From NCBI GenBank assembly GCA_002633025.1, contig NMRB01000097.1:206786-270785 (forward strand): DNA of 64,000 bases, in the 5' to 3' direction. The notes below the pieces were generated by a model. The model made no database searches, was not told the origin of the DNA, and saw nothing but the letters and a program-made list of their open reading frames with translations. Shown in pieces: positions 8,601 to 18,084 of the stretch. Position 1 is the first letter of the stretch; each line of letters begins with the position of its first letter. This stretch comes from Notospermus geniculatus (taxonomy: Eukaryota > Nemertea > Pilidiophora > Heteronemertea > Lineidae). Made by a program: the position numbers and the translations under genes.

Positions 8601-10877
8601 GCACTCTTTAAAGAGGCCATGTCGGTGTTCCCTGCCCCTGTTAGGAAGAGGACGGACGACCATGAGGGGAATGATGGTAAGGCCGATATTGATGACAAAG
8701 ATGATAGCTGTGATATGTCTACCCTAGTTGTCCAATGGAAGCAACTTGCAGGTAAAATGGATGATGGCACTTGGATGAAAGTGGGGAGAATCGTCGCGAC
8801 CATCAATGGATTCAATGAGGGGAAATTTGATCCGAAATATCAGCGCCTTGCTGAGCGTCTTGCTGAGTTTGACGAGGTCATGAAAGGAGATGATGATGAC
8901 GACGACGACGACGACGATGACGATGACGATGATGAGGACAGTTACAAGAAAGCAGACGACAAGACGATTGCAGTGAGGATCTTAAACGCAGTGGCCGATG
9001 AATCTTCCACGGAACGAAAGATTTTGAGCGAGATGACTGGCAGATTCTTAAAGGCTTTTGCTCTGGATGTTGACGAAAAGGCCGTAGCTGTGGGCATCAA
9101 CGTTTTCAGAGACACATGGGCTGGTATGGAAGAGGACGCCATCGTTGGTTACATTGAGGGTTTGATTATGAACTGCGGCGGTGTTGAAGGTGCATTCGGT
9201 GCTATTATGTCCCAGGTCATGGAGGCCCTCAACCCCTCCACTGCGCTGCCTTCCGCTTCAATGTCTGGCGCTACCTGTGACGTCACTCTCTTCGTCAGCA
9301 AAGCAGCGCAGGCGATCGGCGGTAACATGCTGGACATGGGCACAAGAGTCAAGGTTTTGGGTGTATTCATGAACATCACCAGGATGCTGGAACATAAAGA
9401 AAGCGGCGATAGCATGCTCGCTAAGCAGTTTAAACAGTTTATGATGGAGCTTACCGGACGTGACGGCGGATCTAATGGAAAATACACTAATAAAAAGCAA
9501 ACCCCTGAGGGGCAGCTGAGGTACATTGTCAGTCGGGTCGTCTTAGCCGTTAAGGACGAGAAGTCTGTTCATCGCAATTTCTGGACCAGGGTTGTTTTGG
9601 GAATCCTACATGATTTTGGCATCGTGAAACCACTGGAGGAGGTCAATGAGCTGATGAATGCAGTCAGGGACGCGTTTTCCGATACGAGTAGCAAAGACCT
9701 TGAGGAGTATGTGATGGGCTTGTTGGACGACTGCGGCGGTTTCGCTGGGATGTTCAATGCAACACGGAAGAGGGTGGATGAGCTTCGCGTGCGTCGTCGT
9801 CGCCGAAGAGATGCACACTGCGACCCCTCTGTCTTGGCTTCAAAAGTCACGAGCCTGATCGACAAACTTGACTACAAATCGAAAAAGACAGCCCTTTCCA
9901 TCCTTTCAAATATCACAGACATGGTGACTGGCAGATATGACAATATGACAATGAATATCACTGGTGGTAAGATGAATTTTACTGGTGGTAAGATGATGGC
10001 AAGGGGATTCTACACCTGGGTGAAGATGTTCAGAGACAGTCAGTACGGTCGGGCACTCCTCGCTGGCGTCGTTGGCTTTCTGGACGAAGCCCCAATGCCG
10101 ATTGTTGCCGAGGCGATGGCCGATCTGATGGCCGCACTCTCCATTCCCGAATGGTACAGTCCTCGCTTCATGGCCATGTACCACACCCTTACATCAGTTG
10201 TGGGAAGAAAGAGCAAGATGAGCCTAGCCCAGCATCTGTATAATGGTCTCCACCTCATGATGAATGAAGACGACCTTCGGCTCTTCTCTGGGTTGATGAA
10301 GGTCATTAACAACACGATGGACCCGACCTACCAGGGACTTCTCGGAGTGCTGAAAGTCTTGGACAATGACGATGGCGATTTCCTTAGACGTATTGGAGTA
10401 GGAGCCAAGCGAAGCCCTGAAGGGTTTGTAAACTTCATGAAAGCTGTGGAGTTGGTTGTTATGAAGGGGGAAACCGCCCGTGGTAGCATGCTGAAACACA
10501 TCCTGACGATGCTGTACCGTCTGCCTGGAGACAACAGCGAGACAGTCAGAGAGATGGTACATTTCATCCTTTTCTCCAAAGGCACGAATTCGACTGACCG
10601 GCAATGCAGGAGGGGTGATAACCAGGGCGGTAGAATGGTTAAGGGTGGTGACAGGGGTGGCCGCGACAGGGAACGCGGTTCGAAAGGTGGTGACCGTGAA
10701 CGGGGAACTTGTGGTGGTAACGAGAACAGGCCAGACGACATGCTAGCAAATTTGCTCCACACATTGGTGGGTAGTAATGAAAATATTCTGAAACAAGTTA
10801 TTGGTGAAATCATGGGTGGTAAGAGTAGTGGTGATTATGATAGTTTGGCTGAGAGAATCAAAGACCAAATGAAGTAA
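5649..10877 (+). CDS. Secreted Asp-rich modular protein with repeated two-cysteine domains and furin-like sites (unrecognised)
   Basis: 1742 residues in one uninterrupted exon. Residues 1-17 form a signal peptide. Next come five 17-residue repeats around KPTMKPGAGLGGGDNGM (about 34-115) and a Gly/Asn/Ser linker. From about 357 two helical domain types alternate. Type A (about 95 residues, six copies starting near 357, 548, 725, 905, 1107 and 1289) carries a single Cys in a CGGY/CGSY/CGGV-like motif. Type B (about 65 residues, six copies starting near 465, 646, 830, 1020, 1209 and 1390) starts with CD (CK in the first) and contains EGKVDxKY-like stretches. Arg clusters follow four A domains: RRKR (448-451), RRRR (637-640), RKR (999-1001) and RRRRRR (1382-1387), three followed by DAH; these look like proprotein-convertase sites. 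A run of 15 Asp begins at 1081, and CRRGDN (RGD at 1655-1657) lies in an Arg/Gly-rich tail. Acidity, RGD and modularity fit an extracellular matrix, adhesive or biomineral-associated role, but that is inference. The start is chosen for the signal peptide. Confidence 0.85.
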   Translation: MKIALILMGCALAANAQLKPTLTSGGMGGNGMKPKKKPGAGLGGGNNGMKPTMKPGAGLGGGDNGRKPTMKPGAGLGGGDNGMKPTKKPGAGLGGGDNGMKLTMKPGAGLGGGDNGGEKPGPETKWPPVFWRPPIETKESCGDKNGDRVDGVDAITKIISALVNAQTGGAGNGGMQGGIGNGSNTGGSGSGDGHDGGKDLYETVKENIRGKMKETADRMNTFRDVAKKMFGNDVFDEVDPKELLKMGLRALTYADKYEEAVRNYIFMTEKAMTMLAGDVGDKTAQDVFLEFVIRLNKGNLTVNALMMFNNLFFSYWESSLGTKYQVERDALLGIALENIIFTEPKDRNKGKKGDLRKLAMNMIASFQDKKSPLRKLMMEIVEGVLKMFNLGNVDADDVLENYGKVVFGDWTKDVQVEFMATTLKSCGGYDGVVKMFVRTLKDLMMDERRKRDAHEDDDHDGAMGRMECKAQFKVIADKLKTDVDALPDDMKVKVKFIFMAFEQILEGQVDDNLRWLATKLGKLEAAIKGDGGSKRKPDGGNDMEEAAMKIMNATMDKASPYRQMTKDALHKVLETFDLDQYDAGQLLDAYTDMVMAGSNKEDARKFMENAAKMCGSYDRVSKLYTRKLRDMFNGTDRRRRDAHVADSCDGAIKMMVSLWDGVRGSMDKVVKGKVGKVFKTLVDFEDGKVDPKYTDLAIYLGEFYARLSKDKDGSGMSKPGSGSGYRNVATKLVEAWTDVDSEAFKKTKGLMAMVLKAFDLDTFNADDVMTDYMALMVGNSSKDDMVMWMENTLKECGGYMNYGNAFYKKMMEMLSGDMMKGGRPTSESTCDVSDAVTLVTNALSPQPDDIKHKIRKGLKVVYGFSEGKVDSKYMALAMAMKDYMDGFMVDAGAEPKPEPGKGTSMRDIAERIIDSFMDRTSDVRKKLVETVREVLKAFNMSVYDAESLLREYERVVLGNYSREAAVYYMEQMLKDCGGYDGYSKALFKEAMSVFPAPVRKRTDDHEGNDGKADIDDKDDSCDMSTLVVQWKQLAGKMDDGTWMKVGRIVATINGFNEGKFDPKYQRLAERLAEFDEVMKGDDDDDDDDDDDDDDDEDSYKKADDKTIAVRILNAVADESSTERKILSEMTGRFLKAFALDVDEKAVAVGINVFRDTWAGMEEDAIVGYIEGLIMNCGGVEGAFGAIMSQVMEALNPSTALPSASMSGATCDVTLFVSKAAQAIGGNMLDMGTRVKVLGVFMNITRMLEHKESGDSMLAKQFKQFMMELTGRDGGSNGKYTNKKQTPEGQLRYIVSRVVLAVKDEKSVHRNFWTRVVLGILHDFGIVKPLEEVNELMNAVRDAFSDTSSKDLEEYVMGLLDDCGGFAGMFNATRKRVDELRVRRRRRRDAHCDPSVLASKVTSLIDKLDYKSKKTALSILSNITDMVTGRYDNMTMNITGGKMNFTGGKMMARGFYTWVKMFRDSQYGRALLAGVVGFLDEAPMPIVAEAMADLMAALSIPEWYSPRFMAMYHTLTSVVGRKSKMSLAQHLYNGLHLMMNEDDLRLFSGLMKVINNTMDPTYQGLLGVLKVLDNDDGDFLRRIGVGAKRSPEGFVNFMKAVELVVMKGETARGSMLKHILTMLYRLPGDNSETVREMVHFILFSKGTNSTDRQCRRGDNQGGRMVKGGDRGGRDRERGSKGGDRERGTCGGNENRPDDMLANLLHTLVGSNENILKQVIGEIMGGKSSGDYDSLAERIKDQMK

Positions 10878-11115
10878 GAGCAATGCTAAGTGCAGAAAGG
10901 TGAACAACCATCATCACGGAGGTTAAAGCCTTGTTCACACTGCAGGCGCGGTGCGATGCGAAATTTTTCGCGCCTGATTGTTTCCACTGTTAAGCTTATA
11001 GCTGTTCACACTTGCGGTGCGACGCGATGCGGTAAGAAGCGGTAGGACGCGACGGGCGATTTCCACCGCCCCCGATCGTTTCTGCAGTATTTTTTCCGCG
11101 TCGAATGAAAATCTT

Positions 11116-11249
11116 CATTTTACCATGGTAATTCTGGACGGTAAATGACAGTTTACCATGGTATAATTGGCTTGCACCATGGTAAAACTTCTTTCACCAT
11201 GGTAAACTGTCATTTACCGTCCAGAATTACCATTCACCATGGTAAAATG
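11116..11249. repeat. Palindrome with four ACCATGGT words, nested in the MITE
   Basis: TTTTACCATGGTAATTCTGG on the left is mirrored by CCAGAATTACCATTCACCATGG on the right. Within the arms, TTTACCATGGTA-like words recur at short intervals. It splits the GC-rich MITE and so inserted after it. Confidence 0.75.
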
Positions 11250-11330
11250 GAGAATATTTTTTCATAAGGGATCGCCTGCCGAGTGAGGATGGAGAATATT
11301 TTTTCATAAGGGATCGCCTGCCGAGTGAGG
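11247..11330. repeat. 42-bp direct tandem duplication
   Basis: The segment ATGGAGAATATTTTTTCATA...GAGTGAGG occurs twice in tandem with a 42-bp period and no mismatch. The first copy overlaps the end of the ACCATGGT palindrome, so it may be a slipped duplication made at or after that insertion. Confidence 0.85.
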
Positions 11331-11507
11331 ATACCGGCATATCTGGCACAATTTGAATGACATGAATGATGTCACTTCCGCTAATCATGACCATCGCACG
11401 CAACCGCGTCGCGCCGCTCTATTTCAAAACTGACGCCGCTTGGCGATTTTTTCCAACGCATCGCACCACATCGCACCGCGCCGCCAGTGTAAACAAGGCC
11501 TTAGTAA

Positions 11508-13755
11508 AGACTACCTATTAGTAGGCCTATTGTCGCAGGGATTTTGTGTAATATCAAATGGCGTGATCATAAATTGTGTATCACTTTGACTGGCGTGAAA
11601 ATTAGTGAAATTTCGATATATGTAACATTTGCTTATTAATACGGTCTATTTTGGTGTCATGGTGTTGTTTACAGATTTCGATCTATGCAACAGTTGCTTG
11701 CTGTCATAATCACGGCGATTAGTGTCAAACAGTTGATCTATTTTTGTGTCATAACTGATCACAAACTTTGCATACGGTACCGTTTGATTTATGACTGTTA
11801 GGAAATTGAAAAGGCTGGTTAATTTCACGATCTGATTTCCTAGGCATTCTGTTGACGATGTTTTGGAGATTTTTTTCAACCGTACTCATCCATTGAGATT
11901 AAATAAACAATTTTAGATCCCTAATCGTCGCTTCTTTCTTAGCATATATTTTTGAGCATTTGAATGGCGGAATGAGCTGCAAGGAAAGTGAAGTCCGTAC
12001 TGCCATCGTGTCGATCTATCAGCCAGCGTTTCCCTCACAATAAGGCAAACATTGACATACGGAAACACTGGCAGATGTTACACCGAGCACGCGTTTCAGA
12101 TGATGCCGGTGTAATATATATAAGGCCCAGGCTACAATGAGTGGTTATCTCTTGCGAGGGTCCTGGTCCCGCCCTCCACAAAGGCGATATTTAAGATGGC
12201 CCTTTGGATGTGGTACAGCAGGAACTGGTGTAAAAGGAATGGATGTCTAGGTTGCCATCCTTCATAAAACGGAAACATTGTCCGTAGACAAAATGTCGTA
12301 GGCCTATTTGGCAAGGTCCACTGGGTGTGGTTCAGACGATGCGGGTGTAATAGGAGTTGATGTCTCTAGGTAGGAAACTTCTCCGGCCCTTCAAAAAAGG
12401 CAGTAGGCCTATAGGCACAAGATATATTGGGTCGTATCAAAAATAGATAAAGACCATCTATTTTTGGTCATATGAATAGACTATGCTTTTTACTTGACTT
12501 TTATAATACATACGCACTAGGCAATGCTGTACAAATCTGAAGTAAAAGTGTTTTTTTGCTAGTCTTTATTCATATGACGTATTGGCCAGGTCCACTTCGT
12601 CTTAGATAATGGTGGTGTAATAGGAGTGATTGTCCTTAGGAGTTCATAAAGGCAAATTTAATGATTGTCCATTGTCTAAAAGTACTGTTCTTCCTGTAGC
12701 CTAAATCTTGGGAGTGGAGTAGGGCCTATACATACAAGGTATGGTACCATACCAAGAATGAGACAACCTATTTCTCCATTATTGAATACAGCACATCATG
12801 ACAACAGATTGGTGTATGGGGAGATATTTTTGACTGACAATAAATTTTATTCAGGCAAACATATTTTTTGACTGTGGAAGTCCCCACTGATGCTCCGGNA
12901 TGGGTTCCATTCCTGACTGAGTTGACTTGTCTTCTCAACTGGTCTGATCCAGTGATCCAAGTGAGCCTTGAATGGGATGTTCCTTATGTTCCTTTTGTTC
13001 CTTGGAAAGGTTCTGACAGACTGGGTTCATTATGTGGAGTACTTTGAGACTGCATTACAACGGAAAGCACTTTAAACGCTTCAGGTTATTTTATCGTTAA
13101 TCTAGTAATCATCCAGCCAGTACTATTGATAATTGGAACTCATTCTATCGATAATTGGAAAGTAGCTAAAAGAATCCAATGATCTGAGGGGACATGTATG
13201 ATTAAAGTGCTCTCATGGCAGTTTAAGAAAGATTGGAGGGTTTTGCACTATAATAAATGCAGCAGTCATAATGATTCCATTCCCAACCATATTTGATGTT
13301 TTTTGGACTTATTTTTTGTATGAAATTAGCAGAAATTTGCCAAAAGATGAAAGAAAAAAATCTTCTTAAAGCCCATTACAAAGGTGGATGACATTTGATG
13401 GTTGATGGTTCATTTTGACAGCTGCATAACAATAGTTGCTTTGATTGTATGAGCTATGATGAGCTACATGTACTGGTATTTTTCACTCCGCTCTCCTTCT
13501 CTCCCATGATATCACTCCTTGTGTTTTCTCTCCAGTGTAGCACCCTCCAATTTTCCAATGTAACTCACTACCACTAATTTTATTCTTTTGTGCGGTAGGC
13601 AGAGAGTGTCTTACTAGATGTATTTTGTTTCTTTGCCATCTTGATCAAAATGGCATGATGATTTGAAGAAGTGAACCAAATTTTGGCTGGATGAGAAATA
13701 AAATATGGCCACCAGGCGGCCATCTTGAAAAAAAAGCTTTGGCCCAAATCTCTAA
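11508..13755. other. Non-coding stretch downstream of the secreted-protein gene
   Basis: No convincing reading frame. A weak inverted repeat (TCATATGAATAGACT at 12468 against its complement ending near 12579) looks like an old MITE. A phrase GGTGTAATAGGAGTTGATGT recurs loosely around 12100-12640. The word TAGGCCTA is frequent. One undetermined base lies at 12899. Confidence 0.5.
11902..11907 (+). terminator. Possible polyadenylation signal AATAAA
   Basis: First canonical AATAAA downstream of the secreted-protein stop codon, about 1 kb away. The distance is largely due to the inserted MITE at 10923-11503. Assignment to this gene is inference only. Confidence 0.3.
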
Positions 13756-13904
13756 GGGCCGTATTCACAAAGGGTGATCATCGCGCGTTTAAGACTTAGA
13801 CGCATGTAACTTCGTCAAAAGCATGGTGGAAGTGTGTGCATTTAGTGAAGTTACACGCGTCTAAGTCTTAATCGCGCGATGATCACCCTTTGTGAATACG
13901 GCCC
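13756..13904. repeat. Fold-back element
   Basis: GGGCCGTATTCACAAAGGGT at the left is the reverse complement of the right end, and the arms run about 60 bp through GATCATCGCGCG and the GACTTAGACGC region. The spacer is about 30 bp. No clear target duplication. Confidence 0.8.
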
Positions 13905-14377
13905 ATAGTGAATTTCATAGTGAATCTCATGGTGAATTTTAGTATACAGTTACACTGGCTCCTGCTCTGCCTTCCTCCCTCCCCTCCAGCACTCTGCAAT
14001 AATGCTAATGGTTTCCTCTCAAATTTCTGTGCCATTTTGTTCAGGGACCTCCCAATAACTGTCTGCCCTCACTGACCAGGGAAAACATCATTGAGAGTGA
14101 CGGTGACACACTGTCGGACATGATCACTTAATAACTTAACTATAACAGAAGTTGCACCATTTCCTGTTGCAGCGTACAAGTTCCAAGAAAATCTTTTGAG
14201 GACCATGATGGCAATAGAGAACTCATATTATGATCTAGCTGAGTCATGTTCACAAAGCTGCCTGATCATTTGTGATCGAGGCACAATGGATGCAACAGCT
14301 TGTAAGTAGTGAAAATGTCTATAAGACTGGGTTGACCGCAACATTTGTAAGGTAACTGACCTTTACGTTGAATTCCT
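13905..14377. other. Non-coding stretch
   Basis: No gene, RNA or clear repeat seen between two fold-back elements. It includes a short triplet of GTGAAT-like words just after the first element. Confidence 0.45.
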
Positions 14378-14652
14378 TCAGCCACTCTAGTTTGGTTCCC
14401 GAACCCACCGCTAGGGCCAAAAGGGTTCGGTATCGGCCTCGTTTGACCTTGACCTCACACACAGAATTCTGTGTGTCTGACGTCACAGAGGATAGACTGG
14501 TTCCCGGTNAGCTATGTTGGGATCGCGAACCAGTCTATCCTCTGTGACGTCAGACACACAGAATTCTGTGTGTGAGGTCAAGGTCAAACGAGGCCGACAC
14601 CGAACCCTTTTGGCCCTAGCGGTGGGTTCGGGAACCAAACTATCAGCCACTC
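14378..14652. repeat. Long-TIR fold-back element with perfect 10-bp target duplication
   Basis: TCAGCCACTC occurs at 14378-14387 and 14643-14652, directly flanking an element that begins TAGTTTGGTTCCCGAACCC and ends with its reverse complement. The arms are about 115 bp and nearly identical, and contain ACACAGAATTCTGTGTGT and TGACGTCA-like words. A 9-11 bp TSD with very long TIRs fits Mutator-like non-autonomous elements; no transposase is present. One undetermined base lies at 14509 in the loop. Confidence 0.8.
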
Positions 14653-15308
14653 CATTCATCATTGGTGAAACCCTATGTCCTAATTTCAAAGATCATAACA
14701 CTTCTTTAGTATGTGAATTTATTTGTACCATGACATTAATTATACCATTTATGACTAGACCAAAAACTCGTAAGTGAGCTTATGAATTTTTTGATTGCCA
14801 TCTCATATCCTCAGCTTTTTGACTCCTCCATAACAGAACTTTTCATAACTGGACAATGCCATTCATTCATCATTCACATGTTTCTTCTTATTTGCCTATT
14901 GTACGTGTATGCTGTGCTCACAAAATACATGTACACCTCGTCCTGCTAGGTGAACCCTGTGTGTTTGCATGGTTTTTCCTGCCTTCACATTCATTGTGTA
15001 GAAGTTATTCATTTGGATATAAACCCTTCACCAACCTGAAGACAACATTCTTGAAGAGAATGGAAAGTTCCAAAAAAGCAAAACCTGTTTGACCCGGATA
15101 CACTACAGGTTTTATGTTGACTTATGTTCCCTAAGGGACAAAACGGGACAGAGTTGGCTGTATTTTTCTTCACTCATGCACTGCTATATGACCTGGCAGT
15201 AATACTTATTCCCGTCGATCAAAATGAAATAAACTAGGGCTATGTAACAATTTGCCCGTCCTGAAGGAATCTGGTCCTCTTAAGATGGCCCCCAAGCTAA
15301 CGCGCACA
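14653..15308. other. Non-coding stretch
   Basis: Nothing supportable as a gene. Short reading frames here have no recognisable domains. Confidence 0.45.
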
Positions 15309-15534
15309 AGGTATTTGTATTTGTATTTCCATCAGGGCCGAAGCCATCACATTATTTGCCCTGGTAAATACAGAACAGGCCATCTCAAAGCTACTCACGT
15401 TCCTCACTTGGATGAGATCTTTTGCCATTGCAAAGAAACAAGGTACAAGGCGCCACGGCTCACTGTCGCATGCGACGGACGTGAAGAGCCGGGAATGAAA
15501 TCCCGGTCTTGTGCACGCAAGCTTGTGAGCTGTG
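15309..15534 (-). mobile_element. SINE-A copy, interrupted by the TTAA transposon
   Basis: Starts on the plus strand with the inverted 3' tail (TTTGTATTTCCATCAGGGCC) and runs through the SINE-A body to GAGCCGGGAATGAAATCCCG. It stops where the transposon's TTAA begins. GATAACAATCAC after the transposon's 3' TTAA could be the continuation toward the SINE head (consensus GATAACCAC), but that is too short to be certain. Confidence 0.75.
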
Positions 15535-15943
15535 TTAAGGTAGTACGCGGGTGTAAGAATCATCGAAATCGGTAAATTTTTCGACCTTGGGAACTTAATG
15601 TTTTTGGACGTGGCAACCATCAAACATTCATAAATATCACAAAGATTTTATCATCAAAGTCACATAATATCGAAAAAAAGTGAAGTTTATTACCCATATC
15701 TTTTTGTTTTGATGAAATTTTGTTGATTTTAGCAGATAAATCACCCTAAAAAAAGCCAAATTATCTCCGTAAATCCTCCACCGATCGCAACAAAATAACC
15801 GCCATTTTGTTCCTAGAAGCATGTTCTTTCCGACTAGGACCGAATCAACTTCGGCAACACGCCGAGTATTTCCTTATATGGCCACAGACATCCGGGAAAT
15901 TCGAAGAAATTCTCATTTACATAATGTATGATGGCCTGTTTAC

Positions 15944-16041
15944 CACTGCGCATGCTCTATAGACCACCGCACATGCGCAAATTGAATCGATTGCTCTTTT
16001 GTTGACTTGACGCATGCGTAGTAAAGCTGGCGCATGCGCAG
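15944..16041 (+). promoter_or_regulatory. Cluster of four NRF1-like GCGCATGCGC sites upstream of the transposase
   Basis: CTGCGCATGCTC (about 15946-15957), CGCACATGCGCA (about 15968-15979), ACGCATGCGT (about 16010-16019) and GGCGCATGCGCA (16029-16040) lie within 100 bp, ending 55 bases before the first ATG of the transposase. NRF1 binds YGCGCAYGCGCR and commonly drives TATA-less promoters. The matches are seen in the sequence; promoter function is inferred. Confidence 0.55.
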
Positions 16042-16095
16042 TGGAAAACTTCCTGTAAACTTCCGGGTTCCGTTTTTGGGAGCAAATGTCATGAT

Positions 16096-18084
16096 TTGAA
16101 TGACAATAATTGTCAAAAGTCAGCTGATATCTGTGCGGGAAATTCAAAACTGACTCAAGTCATGGGAAGGACTAAGTTTAGATCGAAAAATAAGTTTGGG
16201 AAGAGCCGTTCAACACGAAAAAGAGGGCGAAAAGCCAGTGTCAGTCACAAACTTCCTGACCCTCAGAACTGTAGAAAGGCCAAAAATACAGCAGCACAGG
16301 AAGCAAGGGTGAAGGGATTGTTGGAGGAGAGGGCAGAACGTATCTCAGAAGGCAGGGATGATAATTTGACGGTAGCCTTTACCAGAAAACTTGAATCACT
16401 AGCTGCAGTTGGTGGACTGCATTCCCCAGTTGAAAATACTAACGCTGATGCACCTGAGTATGGACTGATGGATCTTGCTTGTATCAATAAAATGTTAGCA
16501 GAAGCCCCTGGCCGCTGTCCAAGCTGTAATGGGCAGGAAAGAGGTTTTGTGCACTTTTCTGGAAATGACAACGGGCTGGCTATGCGTATATTCCTGGTTT
16601 GTCATGAATGCCAGGAGGTTCTCGTCAAAGGATACTCAAGTAGGCGTATCGATGGAGGGAACACACAGTTCGATATAAACAAACGTGCTGTATTTGCAAT
16701 GAGGGCTATTGGCTGTAGTTATAGTGAACTCAATCGTTTGTCAATGTACTTGAACATGACAACTGCCATGCACCATTCAACTTTTATTTCCACAACAAAA
16801 GTTATTCGCACAGAACTTGAAGGTGTTATTGCGGACATTCTTAGGTTCTATGGTGAAGCTGTCAAACAGGCTCATGGCGAAACCGACACTGCAGATGATG
16901 GAGTTGTTGAAATATGTGCCTCTTTCGATGGGGCATGGCAGAAGAGGTTCAGAGGATCCAAAATAGGCGTAGGATTTGCTATTGATGTCCTCACTGGTCT
17001 TGTCATAGACATGGAAGTACTGTCAACTCATTGTTTTGGATGCCAGCATGCCCCACCCAAGGATGAAGTTGATGATGAAGGCAATAACCTCTATGACAAA
17101 TGGTTTCAACAGCATGACCCGATCTGTAGCCGCAATTTTGATGGGAGTCCTCAGGCTATGGAGCAGCAACTTGGAGTCATCATCTGGGGACGAAGCATGG
17201 AGCTGCACCATATGCGCTACACTGAATACCTCGGTGATGGCGACACCAAAACCTGTGATGAAATCAACAAGAGACATATTTATGGAGAAATTCCAGTGGA
17301 GAAGGTGGACTGCATCAATCACGTGTCAAAAAGAATGGGCACAGCCCTACGTGACTTTGTTGATCGAACTCCAGCAAAGAACTTACCAGATAAGGGTCGT
17401 TTCGCTAAGGACATGGTCCCTAAGTTACAAGGTTATTACGGCAAAGCTGTGAAATCAAACCTTACCTCAGTAGATGAGATGCATGATGCTATTTGGGCCA
17501 CATGGTACCACTTACAGAGCACAGATGATGAACCCCAGCACCATCTGTGTCCTAAGGGCGAGAAGTCATGGTGTTTCTTTCAGAGGGCTATTGCTAAGGG
17601 AGAAGATGTTCCTGCTCATGACACACATGACTTCCTCCCCAAAGTAGTAGCCAAGGGGATCAAGCCCATCTATGAGGCCATGTCAAAAAGGGAACTTCTC
17701 CAGCGATGTCTGCAAGGAAGAACCACCAATCCCAATGAGAGTCTGCACCATCTGCTTTGGAACATATGTCCAAAAGAGAAGTTCGTCTCTCTCACCCAAG
17801 TGTCTATGGCCTGCATTCAGGCAGTCCATATGTATAATGAGGGACACATCGGTGTTACTCGTATGTTCACGCAGTTAGGCTTGCCCGTCTCCCCAGAAGC
17901 AGGATATCGTATGAGAATGGTTGATGCCAACAGAGAAAAGAAAAGCCAGGATGCTATGTGTGCAGGAGGGAGGAAGAGAAGGGCTAAGCGGAAGTTGGAC
18001 GCTGCTAAATCCACAGCTCAGAAGAAAAAGTGGGAGGGTACAACCTATGGATATGGGTTAGAGGGAAGGTCTAAGGACAAATAA
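16096..18084 (+). CDS. DDE transposase, Mutator-like domain (Kolobok-type element)
   Basis: 662 residues, encoded inside the TTAA transposon. It should cut the element out and paste it at TTAA sites, acting in the nucleus. The basic N-terminus (GRTKFRSKNKFGKSRSTRKR) is a likely nuclear-localisation and DNA-binding region. A zinc-binding pattern follows: CPSC at 141-144 and CHEC at 169-172. The catalytic core reads SFDGAW (Asp 278), YLGDGDTKT (Asp 381 or 383), the C-x2-H motif CINH (406-409) and NPNESLHHLLW (Glu 548). These match the Mutator-like transposase domain common in spider, cnidarian and marine-invertebrate genomes. The C-terminus is again Lys/Arg-rich. ATG at 16162 (MGRTKFRS) is a likely alternative start, as the first 22 residues look like leader sequence. 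No frameshift or stop interrupts the gene. Confidence 0.9.
   Translation: MNDNNCQKSADICAGNSKLTQVMGRTKFRSKNKFGKSRSTRKRGRKASVSHKLPDPQNCRKAKNTAAQEARVKGLLEERAERISEGRDDNLTVAFTRKLESLAAVGGLHSPVENTNADAPEYGLMDLACINKMLAEAPGRCPSCNGQERGFVHFSGNDNGLAMRIFLVCHECQEVLVKGYSSRRIDGGNTQFDINKRAVFAMRAIGCSYSELNRLSMYLNMTTAMHHSTFISTTKVIRTELEGVIADILRFYGEAVKQAHGETDTADDGVVEICASFDGAWQKRFRGSKIGVGFAIDVLTGLVIDMEVLSTHCFGCQHAPPKDEVDDEGNNLYDKWFQQHDPICSRNFDGSPQAMEQQLGVIIWGRSMELHHMRYTEYLGDGDTKTCDEINKRHIYGEIPVEKVDCINHVSKRMGTALRDFVDRTPAKNLPDKGRFAKDMVPKLQGYYGKAVKSNLTSVDEMHDAIWATWYHLQSTDDEPQHHLCPKGEKSWCFFQRAIAKGEDVPAHDTHDFLPKVVAKGIKPIYEAMSKRELLQRCLQGRTTNPNESLHHLLWNICPKEKFVSLTQVSMACIQAVHMYNEGHIGVTRMFTQLGLPVSPEAGYRMRMVDANREKKSQDAMCAGGRKRRAKRKLDAAKSTAQKKKWEGTTYGYGLEGRSKDK

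Larger units (their letters stand above)
10923..11503. repeat. MITE with long GC-rich TIRs and TTA target duplication
   Basis: Left AAGCCTTGTTCACACTG and right CAGTGTAAACAAGGCC are inverted repeats that continue through GGCGCGGTGCGATGCG-like sequence. TTA flanks both ends (10923-10925, 11501-11503). It lies 45 bp beyond the stop of the secreted-protein gene, so it is probably in the 3' UTR. Two further structures are nested inside. Confidence 0.75.
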
